Source: Scytonematopsis contorta HA4267-MV1 (lineage in GTDB: Bacteria; Cyanobacteriota; Cyanobacteriia; Cyanobacteriales; Nostocaceae). Taken from it: 64,000 bases of DNA. Below the pieces are notes generated by a model that saw only the letters and a program-made list of their open reading frames with translations, ran no database searches and was not told the DNA's origin. The position numbers and the translations under genes are program-made. The DNA lies in contig JAHHIC010000054.1 in assembly GCA_019359035.1 (NCBI GenBank), positions 310,001-374,000 on the forward strand, read 5' to 3'. This document shows positions 53,913 to 63,496 of this stretch, in pieces (positions within the stretch are counted from its first letter, which is position 1; every line of letters starts with the position of its first letter).

Positions 53913-53945
53913 GGGAGTGGAGAGTGGGGAGTAGGGAGTAGGAAG
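53913..53945. repeat. GGAGTGGGGAGTAGGGAGT repeat at the start of the HAD gene
   Basis: A short tandem repeat of GGGAGTGG/GGGAGTA units directly touches the start codon of the minus-strand HAD gene. In the transcript it reads as repeated CCCCACTCC and thus contains no ribosome-binding site. Confidence 0.85.
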
Positions 53946-54064
53946 TGGGGATTAGTAAAGACAGAGTTAATACGGTCTCTACTTTTGATTTTAATTCTAA
54001 AAATCATTTTACCTTAGTTATTCCCTTCCCACTCCCAAATCCCCACTGTCCACTCCCACTCCCA

Positions 54065-54115
54065 ATTCCCAATTAATTGCGAACTGCGAATTGCGAATTG
54101 CGAATTGCGAATTGT
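54065..54115. repeat. GCGAATT heptamer repeat
   Basis: About six units (one GCGAACT, then four or more GCGAATT) with spacer bases lie before the ycf65 gene. It is the same family as at 27760-27795. Confidence 0.9.
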
Positions 54116-54203
54116 TTCTCCCCTCCCCCAATTAATTTGTCTAAAAGGGGAATATTGAGTTAAAATAGGCGATTGCAAAGTAAGTTGTGTCCAGATGTTT
54201 CCC

Positions 54204-54208
54204 GGAGG
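54204..54208 (+). promoter_or_regulatory. Ribosome-binding site GGAGG that decides a TTG start
   Basis: GGAGG lies 5 bases before TTG at 54214. The conserved family start ([20 protein letters not shown]) follows immediately, so the TTG is the real initiator; no ATG or GTG in frame gives a full-length product. Confidence 0.8.
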
Positions 54209-54213
54209 TGTGA

Positions 54214-54513
54214 TTGTCGAAGTTTATTCTCAAAATACTCTGGCTAGACGAGAACGTCGCCTTGGCAGTTGACCAAGTAGTTGGTAAAGGTTCCAGCCCT
54301 TTGACTAAATACTTTTTCTGGCCTCGAAATGATGCTTGGGAAGAGTTAAAAAAGGAATTGGAGGCTAAACACTGGATAACAGAATTAGATAGAGTCGAGT
54401 TACTAAACAAAGCCACAGAAGTAATTAACTACTGGCAAGAAGAAGGCAGAAACCGACCCATGAATGAAGCGCAGTCCAAATTCCCTGAAGTTATGTTCAC
54501 GGGTAGCGCTTGA
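54214..54513 (+). CDS. ycf65: Ycf65 / PSRP-3-like ribosomal protein
   Basis: The 99-residue protein reads [60 protein letters not shown] and [20 protein letters not shown]. This is the whole conserved core of Ycf65/PSRP-3, a ribosome-associated protein of the small subunit in cyanobacteria and plastids. It starts with TTG, chosen because GGAGG lies 5 bases upstream. It is followed by a good terminator at 54594, so it is likely monocistronic. Confidence 0.95.
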   Translation: MSKFILKILWLDENVALAVDQVVGKGSSPLTKYFFWPRNDAWEELKKELEAKHWITELDRVELLNKATEVINYWQEEGRNRPMNEAQSKFPEVMFTGSA

Positions 54514-54593
54514 TTCTAATCTACTTTATTGCCAAAGTTTAATGCTCTTGCTCCTGCTGCCAGTTGCTGTTAGTTGTGCAACAGGATGCTAAT

Positions 54594-54637
54594 AACCGCC
54601 CATGTGTGAACCGAGAGGATAAACAGGGGCGGTTTTT
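54594..54637 (+). terminator. Rho-independent terminator after ycf65
   Basis: AACCGCCC pairs with GGGCGGTT over 8 bp across a 25-base loop, followed by TTTC and TTTTTT a few bases later. It lies about 80 bases after the ycf65 stop. Confidence 0.7.
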
Positions 54638-54956
54638 CAATTTTTTCTTCCCTATGAGTATTTTTACAAAGATTTAATATCACGCAAAATTTAGAGTAAA
54701 ATGAACCCTAAGTGTAAATACGGAAGCAAACTCTCTATTTTTGTGTAATAAGGGATAAAGGTAAAATTGTGATATTTTAATTAAAAATGAGCAAATTAAA
54801 GCAATTAAATTTAAAATCGGCGAAAATAATAGAATATAAATTAGATTGTTCCATCTAAAAAATTTATGAGCAAAAATATTCTGATTGTATAAAAAAGCTA
54901 GGTATAGAGAAATAATAGCAATTGTTGAAAACAAATTTACAACCATAGAGCAGAAC

Positions 54957-55592
54957 ATGATGCAAATAGTTGGGGACACCTGTGAAAATTTATTTGCAGA
55001 TGATAACAAAAGTATGACTCAAGTATTCGGAGAGTTAATTGAAAAACCTATCAAAAACGAATATTTAACTTTAGTATTCTCACCTTCTCGTCTTCCATTT
55101 AGACGCCGTTGGCGCAATAATAGTTTATCGGCAGATTATGTCGCAGAATATTTAAGTACATTTTTTCCACCTAAAGAGAATGATTATATTAGTTTACGGA
55201 GACAATCAGAAATCAAAAGTGCTGTCAGCTATATTGCTAACGAATTGTTAGAAAATGCAATGAAGCATTCCGAAAACATAGCTGAGTACTCCATTACTTT
55301 ACATTTACAGTTGGAAGATAAAGAAATTAGACTATTTGTGAATAATATTATCAATTCTGTAAAAGCAGATATGTTTCAAGTTTTTATTAAAGAGTTAATT
55401 AATTCTAATCCCGAAGATTTTTATCTTCGTCAATTAGAAAGAAACGCGGAAGAAATAGATAGCAAAAATTCTGGGTTAGGATTTTTAACGATGATAAATG
55501 ACTACTCAGCTAAACTTGGTTGGAAATTTGAAATTATTCAGGAAGAACCGCAGCTAATTTCTGTAACCACGATGGTAAAACTAATAGTTTAA
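54957..55592 (+). CDS. HATPase-type regulatory kinase, Slr1861-like (partner-switching)
   Basis: I choose the ATG at 54957 (211 residues, MMQIVGDTCENLF...); an in-frame TTG at 54885 would add 24. The C-terminal half carries an ATPase fold of the histidine-kinase/anti-sigma type: SAVSYIANELLENAMKHS is the N-box, and NSGLGFLTMIND the glycine-rich G2 region. FSPSRLPFRRRWRNNSLSAD precedes it. With the STAS gene and PP2C gene that follow it forms the set seen in the Synechocystis icfG cluster, where a kinase phosphorylates the STAS protein and a phosphatase reverses it. Soluble, cytoplasmic. Confidence 0.8.
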   Translation: MMQIVGDTCENLFADDNKSMTQVFGELIEKPIKNEYLTLVFSPSRLPFRRRWRNNSLSADYVAEYLSTFFPPKENDYISLRRQSEIKSAVSYIANELLENAMKHSENIAEYSITLHLQLEDKEIRLFVNNIINSVKADMFQVFIKELINSNPEDFYLRQLERNAEEIDSKNSGLGFLTMINDYSAKLGWKFEIIQEEPQLISVTTMVKLIV

Positions 55593-55644
55593 CTTAATTA
55601 ACTTAATCATCTTAATATTTTAATAATAAAGGAGTATTTGACAA

Positions 55645-55989
55645 ATGGAAATTAACGGGGATAACTATAAAATTTGTGGAGATAATCAATTAGCAACTGT
55701 AGATTTTATTGGTTCACTCCGGTTGAGTGGAACTGAGGAGTATGCTCCGATTCTAAAATTATTACATGAAGTTGCTTCCTTAGAACCAAGCAATATTACT
55801 CTCAATTTAAAACAGCTAAATTTTTTGAATAGTTCAGGTATCTCAATGCTGTCAAAGTTCGTAATTGAAATGCGAAAGAAAAGCACAGTAAAAATGATAG
55901 TTATTGGTTCTAATGATATACCTTGGCAAGGTAAATCTTTAAAAAATTTACAGCGTTTAATGCCTGGACTAACATTAGAACTTCATTGA
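55645..55989 (+). CDS. STAS-domain protein (anti-sigma factor antagonist-like)
   Basis: The 114-residue protein is a single STAS-type domain: VDFIGSLRLSGTEEYAPILK, NITLNLKQLNFLNSSGISML, and IVIGSNDIPWQGKSLKNLQ. The serine in NSSGIS occupies the usual phosphorylation site of SpoIIAA-type antagonists. It should be phosphorylated by the upstream kinase and dephosphorylated by the downstream PP2C enzyme. AAGGAG lies about 10 bases before the ATG, and the gap to the next gene is only about 30 bases, so the three genes form an operon. Confidence 0.85.
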   Translation: MEINGDNYKICGDNQLATVDFIGSLRLSGTEEYAPILKLLHEVASLEPSNITLNLKQLNFLNSSGISMLSKFVIEMRKKSTVKMIVIGSNDIPWQGKSLKNLQRLMPGLTLELH

Positions 55990-56022
55990 TTTTTGATAAA
56001 AATACTTCCTTCTTCCCTAATT

Positions 56023-58011
56023 ATGAATAAAATAAGGGAAATTTTTATCCCTGCAATTTTAATGCTAAATCGCCTTAAGTATCCTCAAAAATTTTTTTTA
56101 ATCAGTTGCGTTTTTATTTTACCAATAAGCTTATTAATGTACTTGCTGATAACTGAAATTCAAAGTCGTAGCGATTTTGCAAAAAAAGAAATTTATGGCA
56201 ATACTTATCTTCGTCCGTTACGTGAACTGAGAGAGGATATTCTCCAAATTAGACTATTGACAAATGATTGTTTAAATCAAAAAAAGAACTTAAATAAAAT
56301 CAACAATTTAACATATAAAATTGATAATAAGTTTAATTATTTAGTAAAGCTTGATAAAGAATTAACAGCTATTTTACATACAGAAAATAAATTTAAACTC
56401 ACAAAAGAAAATTGGTATAACTTACAAAAAATAAAATCGCAAGAAAATTGTAATTCAATATTACAAGACGAAAAATATAATTTGTTATTAAAACAAGTAT
56501 ACGATTTAAAATCTCATATTGGTGATACATCTAACTTAATTCTTGACCCCGACTTAGACTCTTATTACTTAATGGATGCGACCCTACTCAAGTTACCTCA
56601 GACACAAGAAATTTTAGGGAATATTCAGTTACGAACTCAACAAATTGTTATAAACCAAAAAGCCATTCCGTATGACAGAGCCGAATTATTGATTCTTTTG
56701 GGTAATTTGAAAGACAGTAATGAACAATTAAAAAGAAATATGGAAGTTGCCTTTAAAAATAACCCAAAAGGAAATTTGCGTCCTAAACTGACAAAACAAC
56801 TTTCTAGTTTTACTTCTAAAATAGATTTATTAACTCAAGAATTAGAGTCACTTGCAAATACCAATAAGCCTATCGTAACTGACTTTTATTTTTTAAATGC
56901 AGAAGACAGTTTAAAACAAAGTTTTATTTTATGGGATGAAACCATAAACGAACTAGACATTCTCTTACACTATCGTATTGATGGCTTTGTAAAAAAACAA
57001 TTTACATTATCTATTTTTGTATTAACTATTTTAGCAATTGTCCTTTATCTTTTTATTAGTTTTTATCTAGGTGTAATGCAAACGGTTTCTAGCTTAAGTA
57101 CTGCTTCCAAACAGATGATACAAGGTACTTTAACCGAAGCTGTTGCTCTAAATAGCCGAGACGAATTAGCAGAAGTTGTCACCTCTTTCAACGATATTGC
57201 GGTCGCATTAGTTGCAGCGAATCAAGAAGTTCAAATCCTCAACGAACGTCTTAAAGAAGATAATTATCGAATGAAAGCCGAGTTAGATGTAACACGACGG
57301 TTACAGAAAATGATATTACCTCAAGAAGAAGAATTATTAGAAATTTCTGACTTGGATATTGCAGGTTATATGGAATCAGCAGACGAAGTTGGTGGTGACT
57401 ATTATGATATTATTCATCACAACGGTCATGTCAAAATTGGAATAGGAGATGTAACAGGACATGGTTTAGAAAGTGGTGTATTAATGATTATGGTACAAAC
57501 TGCAGTCCGTACCTTGCTAGAAAATAATGAAACCAACCCTAAAAAATTCCTTGATTCTCTAAACCGCACCATTTATAGTAATGTCCAGCGAATGCAATCG
57601 GATAAAAACCTCACTCTCTGTTTACTGGACTACCAAAACAAAAAACTGCGAGTGTACGGACAGCACGAAGAAGTAATTGTTATTCGCCAAAAAGGCACTT
57701 TAGAAAGAATTGATACAATTGATTTAGGATTTCCCATAGGATTAGAACCTGATATATCCCAGCTTATAGCCTACAAAGATATACAGTTAAATACTGGAGA
57801 TGTAGTAGTACTTTACACAGATGGAATTACTGAAGCCGAAGACATTAACGGTGTACAATATCAAATCGAAGGGCTATCAAGAGTTTTAAAACAGAACAGT
57901 CAAAAATCAGCCAAAGAAATTAGACAAGAAGTAATAAACGACTTACAGCGACACATCGGCAAACAAAAAGTTTTCGACGATATCACCTTAGTAATTTTAA
58001 AACAAAAATAA
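56023..58011 (+). CDS. Membrane PP2C-type serine phosphatase with HAMP domain (IcfG-like)
   Basis: The ATG at 56023 gives 662 residues. Two membrane helices, at about 24-45 (FLISCVFILPISLLMYLLIT) and 325-350, enclose a periplasmic sensor domain of roughly 270 residues. A HAMP domain (about 350-405, GVMQTVSSLSTASKQMIQGT) leads through a coiled coil to a SpoIIE/PP2C domain (about 430-660) with DEVGGDYYDI, IGIGDVTGHGLESGVL, LYTDGITEAED and DDITLVIL, all metal-binding motifs present. It senses something outside and dephosphorylates the STAS protein encoded just upstream. It resembles IcfG, linked to carbon/glucose regulation in Synechocystis. Confidence 0.9.
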   Translation: MNKIREIFIPAILMLNRLKYPQKFFLISCVFILPISLLMYLLITEIQSRSDFAKKEIYGNTYLRPLRELREDILQIRLLTNDCLNQKKNLNKINNLTYKIDNKFNYLVKLDKELTAILHTENKFKLTKENWYNLQKIKSQENCNSILQDEKYNLLLKQVYDLKSHIGDTSNLILDPDLDSYYLMDATLLKLPQTQEILGNIQLRTQQIVINQKAIPYDRAELLILLGNLKDSNEQLKRNMEVAFKNNPKGNLRPKLTKQLSSFTSKIDLLTQELESLANTNKPIVTDFYFLNAEDSLKQSFILWDETINELDILLHYRIDGFVKKQFTLSIFVLTILAIVLYLFISFYLGVMQTVSSLSTASKQMIQGTLTEAVALNSRDELAEVVTSFNDIAVALVAANQEVQILNERLKEDNYRMKAELDVTRRLQKMILPQEEELLEISDLDIAGYMESADEVGGDYYDIIHHNGHVKIGIGDVTGHGLESGVLMIMVQTAVRTLLENNETNPKKFLDSLNRTIYSNVQRMQSDKNLTLCLLDYQNKKLRVYGQHEEVIVIRQKGTLERIDTIDLGFPIGLEPDISQLIAYKDIQLNTGDVVVLYTDGITEAEDINGVQYQIEGLSRVLKQNSQKSAKEIRQEVINDLQRHIGKQKVFDDITLVILKQK

Positions 58012-58025
58012 CGTAACCACAAAAT

Positions 58026-58191
58026 GTAGAGACGTTATATATAACGTCTCATATATATAACGTCCCATATATTAACGTCCCATATATTAACGTCCCATAT
58101 ATTAACGTCCCATATATTAACGTCCCATATATTAACGTCCCATATATTAACGTCTCATATATATAACGTCTCAATATATTAACGTCTCTAC
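58026..58191. repeat. Expanded GTAGAGACG palindrome with nine internal units of 15-16 bp
   Basis: The ends GTAGAGACG and CGTCTCTAC are those of the dispersed palindrome. Between them, 58045-58182 holds six perfect copies of CGTCCCATATATTAA and three 16-bp variants (CGTCTCATATATATAA or CGTCTCAATATATTAA). The unit equals the right arm start plus the centre. The array follows the PP2C gene and precedes the end of atpC. Confidence 0.97.
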
Positions 58192-58224
58192 ACTTTAGAC
58201 CAAGCATGGCAACAATTGGAAGTA

Positions 58225-58635
58225 TTAAATCATACCACCAGCAGCTTGATAGCGAGCGCGAGCGCGTTTATAAGCTTGAGTAGCCTGAATTTGTGCCTGT
58301 CTATCACCAGCCACAACTTGGCTAAGTTGAGTTTGTGCTTCGTTATACGCAACACGAGACTGCTCCAAATTAATAGAGTCACCTCGTTCAGCGGAGTTAA
58401 CAAGAATAGTCACTTCATCTTGGTCAACCTCAGCAAAACCGCCCAAAAGAGCTATGGATAACCAATTCTGGCCTTTTGAGCGGACGCGCATAACACCTGT
58501 ATCAAGGGCACTCAACAATGGAGCGTGTCCGCTGAGGATACCCAACTGACCTGTGGTGCTAGGAAGAATAACTTCATCCGCTTGGGCATCCCAGACGGTT
58601 TTATCTGGAGCAATTACACGAACAGTTAGGGTCAT
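58225..58635 (-). CDS. atpC: ATP synthase epsilon subunit
   Basis: The ATG at 58635 gives 136 residues ([20 protein letters not shown]), normal for cyanobacteria; the upstream in-frame part is only repeat. [20 protein letters not shown] and [20 protein letters not shown] are conserved in the N-terminal beta-sandwich, and the C-terminal helices follow ([20 protein letters not shown]). Epsilon links the catalytic head to the c-ring and inhibits ATP hydrolysis. It follows atpD by 125 bases, as in the separate beta-epsilon operon of cyanobacteria and plastids. Confidence 0.97.
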   Translation of the reverse strand: MTLTVRVIAPDKTVWDAQADEVILPSTTGQLGILSGHAPLLSALDTGVMRVRSKGQNWLSIALLGGFAEVDQDEVTILVNSAERGDSINLEQSRVAYNEAQTQLSQVVAGDRQAQIQATQAYKRARARYQAAGGMI

Positions 58636-58639
58636 TTTA

Positions 58640-58740
58640 GTTGTCCTTTGGTAATTGGCAATTGGGAATTGGTAATTGGGAATTGGTGATTGGGAATTGG
58701 GAATTGGTAATTGTGCCATTCCCCATTCCCTATTACCTAT
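58640..58740. repeat. GGGAATTGGTAATT short tandem repeat in the atpD-atpC gap
   Basis: Seven-base units (GGGAATT, GGTAATT, GGTGATT) fill most of the gap between the atpD stop and the atpC start. The repeat lies within the shared transcript. It leaves AAAGGACAACTAAA as the atpC ribosome-binding site region. Confidence 0.92.
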
Positions 58741-58760
58741 TACCCATTACCCCTTACCCA

Positions 58761-60523
<1,763 letters not shown>

Positions 60524-61219
60524 TTATGCTTGAATTTGGGCTTTTGCTTGCTTTTTACATATGCAAAGAACAGCACCAAATATGCCAATTGTCAATATAC
60601 TTAACCCCGAAGTTGGCTCATTAACAGAAGTAGTAGGATTTTGTGCCCCCAAAGTTTTGCTCAAGCTCACATTATCAAGCAACAATCCGACATTATCTCC
60701 CCCAATCCCAGCGAAAGCCAGCTTCATGATTCCTTTTTCTTTGGCTTTAATGGTTCGCGTGTAAGTAGTAAAAGGTTTGTCAGGTGATAGTGTCAACGTT
60801 TCCTTAAACAGGTTGCCTAAAGACACTTGAACTGAGTCATCACCAAGACCTTTTTGTGAGCCAGCCAACTGGAAGGATAAATCAAAAACATCACCAGGAT
60901 TAAAAGTAAACTCATCCTTTGTTTCTAGCGTACCGGCACTCATAGAAGTACCATCTAAATCTACATATAAACCATCAACATCGGGAACAAATTTAAAAGG
61001 TTCGCGACCTATCAAATCAACACTACCTTTTGTTACATTCCACTTAGCAAATTTGGCATATTCAATTGTAACTTTGCCATCATTTTCTTGTTCAAACTTA
61101 TCTTCAAAAACCAAAGTAGAAGCAGACACAGGTGCTGACACACAAGCTCCAATAATAGAGACAGTTGTAACAGCTAATGCAATTTTGCTGAAGTTTTTTG
61201 CGAATGTAGAGTTAATCAT
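60524..61219 (-). CDS. Secreted protein with PEP-CTERM-like sorting signal
   Basis: The 231-residue protein has a signal peptide (about 1-33, ending VSASTLV), a beta-rich domain of about 150 residues, and a C-terminal tripartite tail: NEPTSGLS, then hydrophobic ILTIGIFGAVLCI, then basic CKKQAKAQ. This resembles PEP-CTERM sorting (PEP motif, helix, basic end), though the first proline is replaced by N and a cysteine occurs in the helix. Such signals are cleaved by exosortases in exopolysaccharide-producing bacteria. The core (DDSVQVSLGNLFKETLTLS and LAFAGIGGDNVGLLLDNVSL) resembles carbohydrate-binding-like beta-sandwich folds. Function otherwise unknown. Confidence 0.75.
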   Translation of the reverse strand: MINSTFAKNFSKIALAVTTVSIIGACVSAPVSASTLVFEDKFEQENDGKVTIEYAKFAKWNVTKGSVDLIGREPFKFVPDVDGLYVDLDGTSMSAGTLETKDEFTFNPGDVFDLSFQLAGSQKGLGDDSVQVSLGNLFKETLTLSPDKPFTTYTRTIKAKEKGIMKLAFAGIGGDNVGLLLDNVSLSKTLGAQNPTTSVNEPTSGLSILTIGIFGAVLCICKKQAKAQIQA

Positions 61220-61654
61220 AAAATTGATTTTTTCTAAAAGTGATGTTTACAATTGTTTGTACTTCTAATTACGTACGTGCATCGTCGCAGGCAAAATGGT
61301 ATAATGCCTCCCTTGATACACTTAGTAAAAGTCTTTTTTAATCTGTTTTTAAGTAGTTAGCGAGGTTTGATATCAGTGTTTTCCTCGCTTTTCTATATTT
61401 GCAGTTTACTTCTTTACTTGTGGAAATCACCAGTGTTTACAGCTAAGATTCACACAAGCATTACATTGTATTTAGTATAAAAAAACTCAGAAGTAACGCA
61501 CTATCTTGTTTTGATAGAATATTTCTGTTTATTAGATGTATAAAAATTTGTAAAATCCGCATTTCGCTTTAATCTGTTTTTATATATGGGGACTCACTCC
61601 CTATTACCCACTCCCTGTTACAATTTACAATGAAAGTCTCCAGGAGGGTTTGAG
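61220..61654. other. Intergenic region between divergent genes
   Basis: About 435 AT-rich bases, with both promoters expected. The palindrome TACGTACGTG near 61275 lies close to the start of the secreted-protein gene. CCAGGAGGGTTTGAG just before 61655 is the ribosome-binding site of the SirB1 gene. A short CACTCCCTATTACC repeat precedes it. Confidence 0.5.
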
Positions 61655-62470
61655 ATGAATACCTCGTCAGCGCGACAATATTTTTACCAAGAAATCCAAC
61701 AACCTGACGAGCTTATCAACTTGGCAAAGGCCGCACTATATATTGCACAGGAAGAATATTTGGATTTAGACTCGGAAGAATACTTAAACTCTTTGGATAT
61801 GATGGCTACAGAGGTCGAAGAACGACTAACCAGCACACGTTATCCACTACAGATAATTAAGACACTAAACCACTATATATTTGAAGACTTGAAATTTGCA
61901 GGTAACAAAGAAAACTATTATGACAGCCGTAATAGTTTTTTGAATGACGTTATAGACAGTCGTTTGGGAATTCCGATTACCCTATCACTGGTATATTTAG
62001 AAGTTGCTCGTCGAATTGATTTTCCAATGGTTGGTGTCGGAATGCCAGGACATTTTCTTCTGCGTCCGGATATACCAGATATGGATATTTTCGTAGATGC
62101 ATTTAACAACGGGGAAGTAATGTTTCCAGAAGATTGTCATAACAGATTAGAAGAAATTTTTCAGCAACCAGTAACTTTCAAGCCAGAATTTTTAGCCCCA
62201 GTTACAAACAAACAATTTCTGTTACGGATGTTAAACAATCTTAAACAAATTTACATCCAAAATAGAAAATTTGAAAAAGCTTTAACAGTAGTTGACAAAA
62301 TGTTGCTGATATTTCCCGGTCATCCAGAAGAATTACGCGACCGTGGCTTAATTTACTATCAGCTCGGTCAATTTTTGTTAGCTTCTCAAGACTTACAGCA
62401 CTATCTCGCTATAGCCCCCTATGCTGAAGATGCATATAAAATAAGGCAACTCTTACAGCAGATTGGTTGA
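61655..62470 (+). CDS. SirB1 family protein (transglutaminase-like with TPR)
   Basis: The 271-residue protein has a transglutaminase-like domain from about 30 to 175: LNDVIDSRLGIPITLSLVYL, VGVGMPGHFLLRPDIP and IFVDAFNNGEVM. The usual Cys/His/Asp triad is only partly visible: H in GMPGHF and D in FVDAF, but no cysteine where one would expect it (the N-terminal SRLGIPIT segment). A TPR-like C-terminal part (about 185-270) follows. SirB1-type proteins are widespread; their exact role is unclear. AGGAGG is an ideal ribosome-binding site. The stop codon lies in the TTGACTGTTGG repeat. Confidence 0.85.
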   Translation: MNTSSARQYFYQEIQQPDELINLAKAALYIAQEEYLDLDSEEYLNSLDMMATEVEERLTSTRYPLQIIKTLNHYIFEDLKFAGNKENYYDSRNSFLNDVIDSRLGIPITLSLVYLEVARRIDFPMVGVGMPGHFLLRPDIPDMDIFVDAFNNGEVMFPEDCHNRLEEIFQQPVTFKPEFLAPVTNKQFLLRMLNNLKQIYIQNRKFEKALTVVDKMLLIFPGHPEELRDRGLIYYQLGQFLLASQDLQHYLAIAPYAEDAYKIRQLLQQIG

Positions 62471-62521
62471 CTGTTGGTTGTTGACTGTTGGTTGTTGACT
62501 GTTGGTTGTTGACTGTTGACC
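62465..62521. repeat. GTTGACTGTTGGTT 14-bp tandem repeat
   Basis: About four copies of a 14-bp unit made of two heptamers, TTGACTG and TTGGTTG, start within the stop codon of the SirB1 gene and run into the 3' end of the convergent SRPBCC gene. It is an STRR family member related to 21601-21634. Confidence 0.95.
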
Positions 62522-62522
62522 A

Positions 62523-62969
62523 TCAACACTTAACCCCCTCCGCAACAAGCTTTAAGCGACGCAATTGCGCTTGCATATCTTCTTGCGTCCATTTTTGGGC
62601 AAAAGTTTGAAAACCCCAACTAACTAATGAGTTAGGAATCTCAAATTCAAAGCGATTAAGTAGTTCTGTGCCTCTATCTATGGGTATACATTCCCAACGG
62701 TCTTGTCCTTTAAAAAAACCGTCAAACTCCCAAACTACCAAACCAGGTCGTCTTTCTACAACTGTACTATTTAATGTTGGTTTAATTATAGGTATTTGAA
62801 TCAAGAACTTACTTTTACTACCAACATCCGTACTCCAAACCTCTCCAACTGGTTCGCAGCGTAAAGCTGGGTTAAGCCAGCGTTGCATTAAGGTTAAATC
62901 TGTAAAACAACGCTCTACTGTACTAGCTGCGGCTTTAATTTCAATTGATTGTTCAAAAACTGTAGACAT
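62523..62969 (-). CDS. SRPBCC family protein
   Basis: The 148-residue protein is a single START/Bet v1-like (SRPBCC) domain. VFEQSIEIKAAASTVERCFT is the first strand and helix; MQRWLNPALRCEPVG, VWEFDGFFKGQDRWECIPID and TELLNRFEFEIPN form the sheet; the long C-terminal helix is EDMQAQLRRLKLVAEG. Such domains bind lipids or hydrophobic metabolites. It is convergent with the SirB1 gene. Partner and ligand are unknown. Confidence 0.85.
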   Translation of the reverse strand: MSTVFEQSIEIKAAASTVERCFTDLTLMQRWLNPALRCEPVGEVWSTDVGSKSKFLIQIPIIKPTLNSTVVERRPGLVVWEFDGFFKGQDRWECIPIDRGTELLNRFEFEIPNSLVSWGFQTFAQKWTQEDMQAQLRRLKLVAEGVKC

Positions 62970-63496
62970 AATAATTTGTAATACATCTTGTTGGTAATTG
63001 CTACATTTACTATATGACGGTACTTATAAACAATACGCAAATGTCTTAGCTAACTTTGTTACTTAAACTACTGTATATCAAAACACTAAAAAAGTGAGAT
63101 GATTTAATATTTTGGGTTTTTCTCTATCAGATAACAAAGACTAAATAAAAAATTAAACACAAAAATTAAAGAATAAGGAATAATAATCAAATTGATGCCT
63201 TTACTGCTAAATTTAGAGGCAAACGCTTAAGGATAAAAATCTAATTTATGATTGTCAGCGTGCAATAATAACTTGGTTTTATCTTTTGGTGTTTGTTAAT
63301 AACAGTCACGCTTAATACTGAATAGCAGTCAGCAAACCCTAACTTTAGTGTTGCTTATTACTGGCTAAATCTCTGTATAAACCATTAACAGCATACTGAG
63401 AAGTCAACCCCAAATGGGGGGGCAATCTATTTGCTGCTTCTTGTTTCATCTGCTTGGCTAGAGCCACAAGGTTTACATAGTCCCATGAGGTTTTAG
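62970..63496. other. Intergenic region, nothing recognised
   Basis: About 530 AT-rich bases lie between divergent genes. A 61-codon minus-strand frame (63345-63530) overlaps the next gene and is not convincing. Promoters of both flanking genes must be here, but I see no clear boxes, RNA or repeat. Confidence 0.5.

Noticed and set aside
54885-54956. TTG start giving 24 extra residues for the partner-switching kinase
   Set aside because: No ribosome-binding site before TTG; the remembered family pattern begins near the two ATG codons at 54957. The choice is not certain.
54680-55009. 109-codon minus-strand frame
   Set aside because: It lies opposite the AT-rich leader and start of the partner-switching kinase gene; hydrophobicity comes from AT-rich composition.
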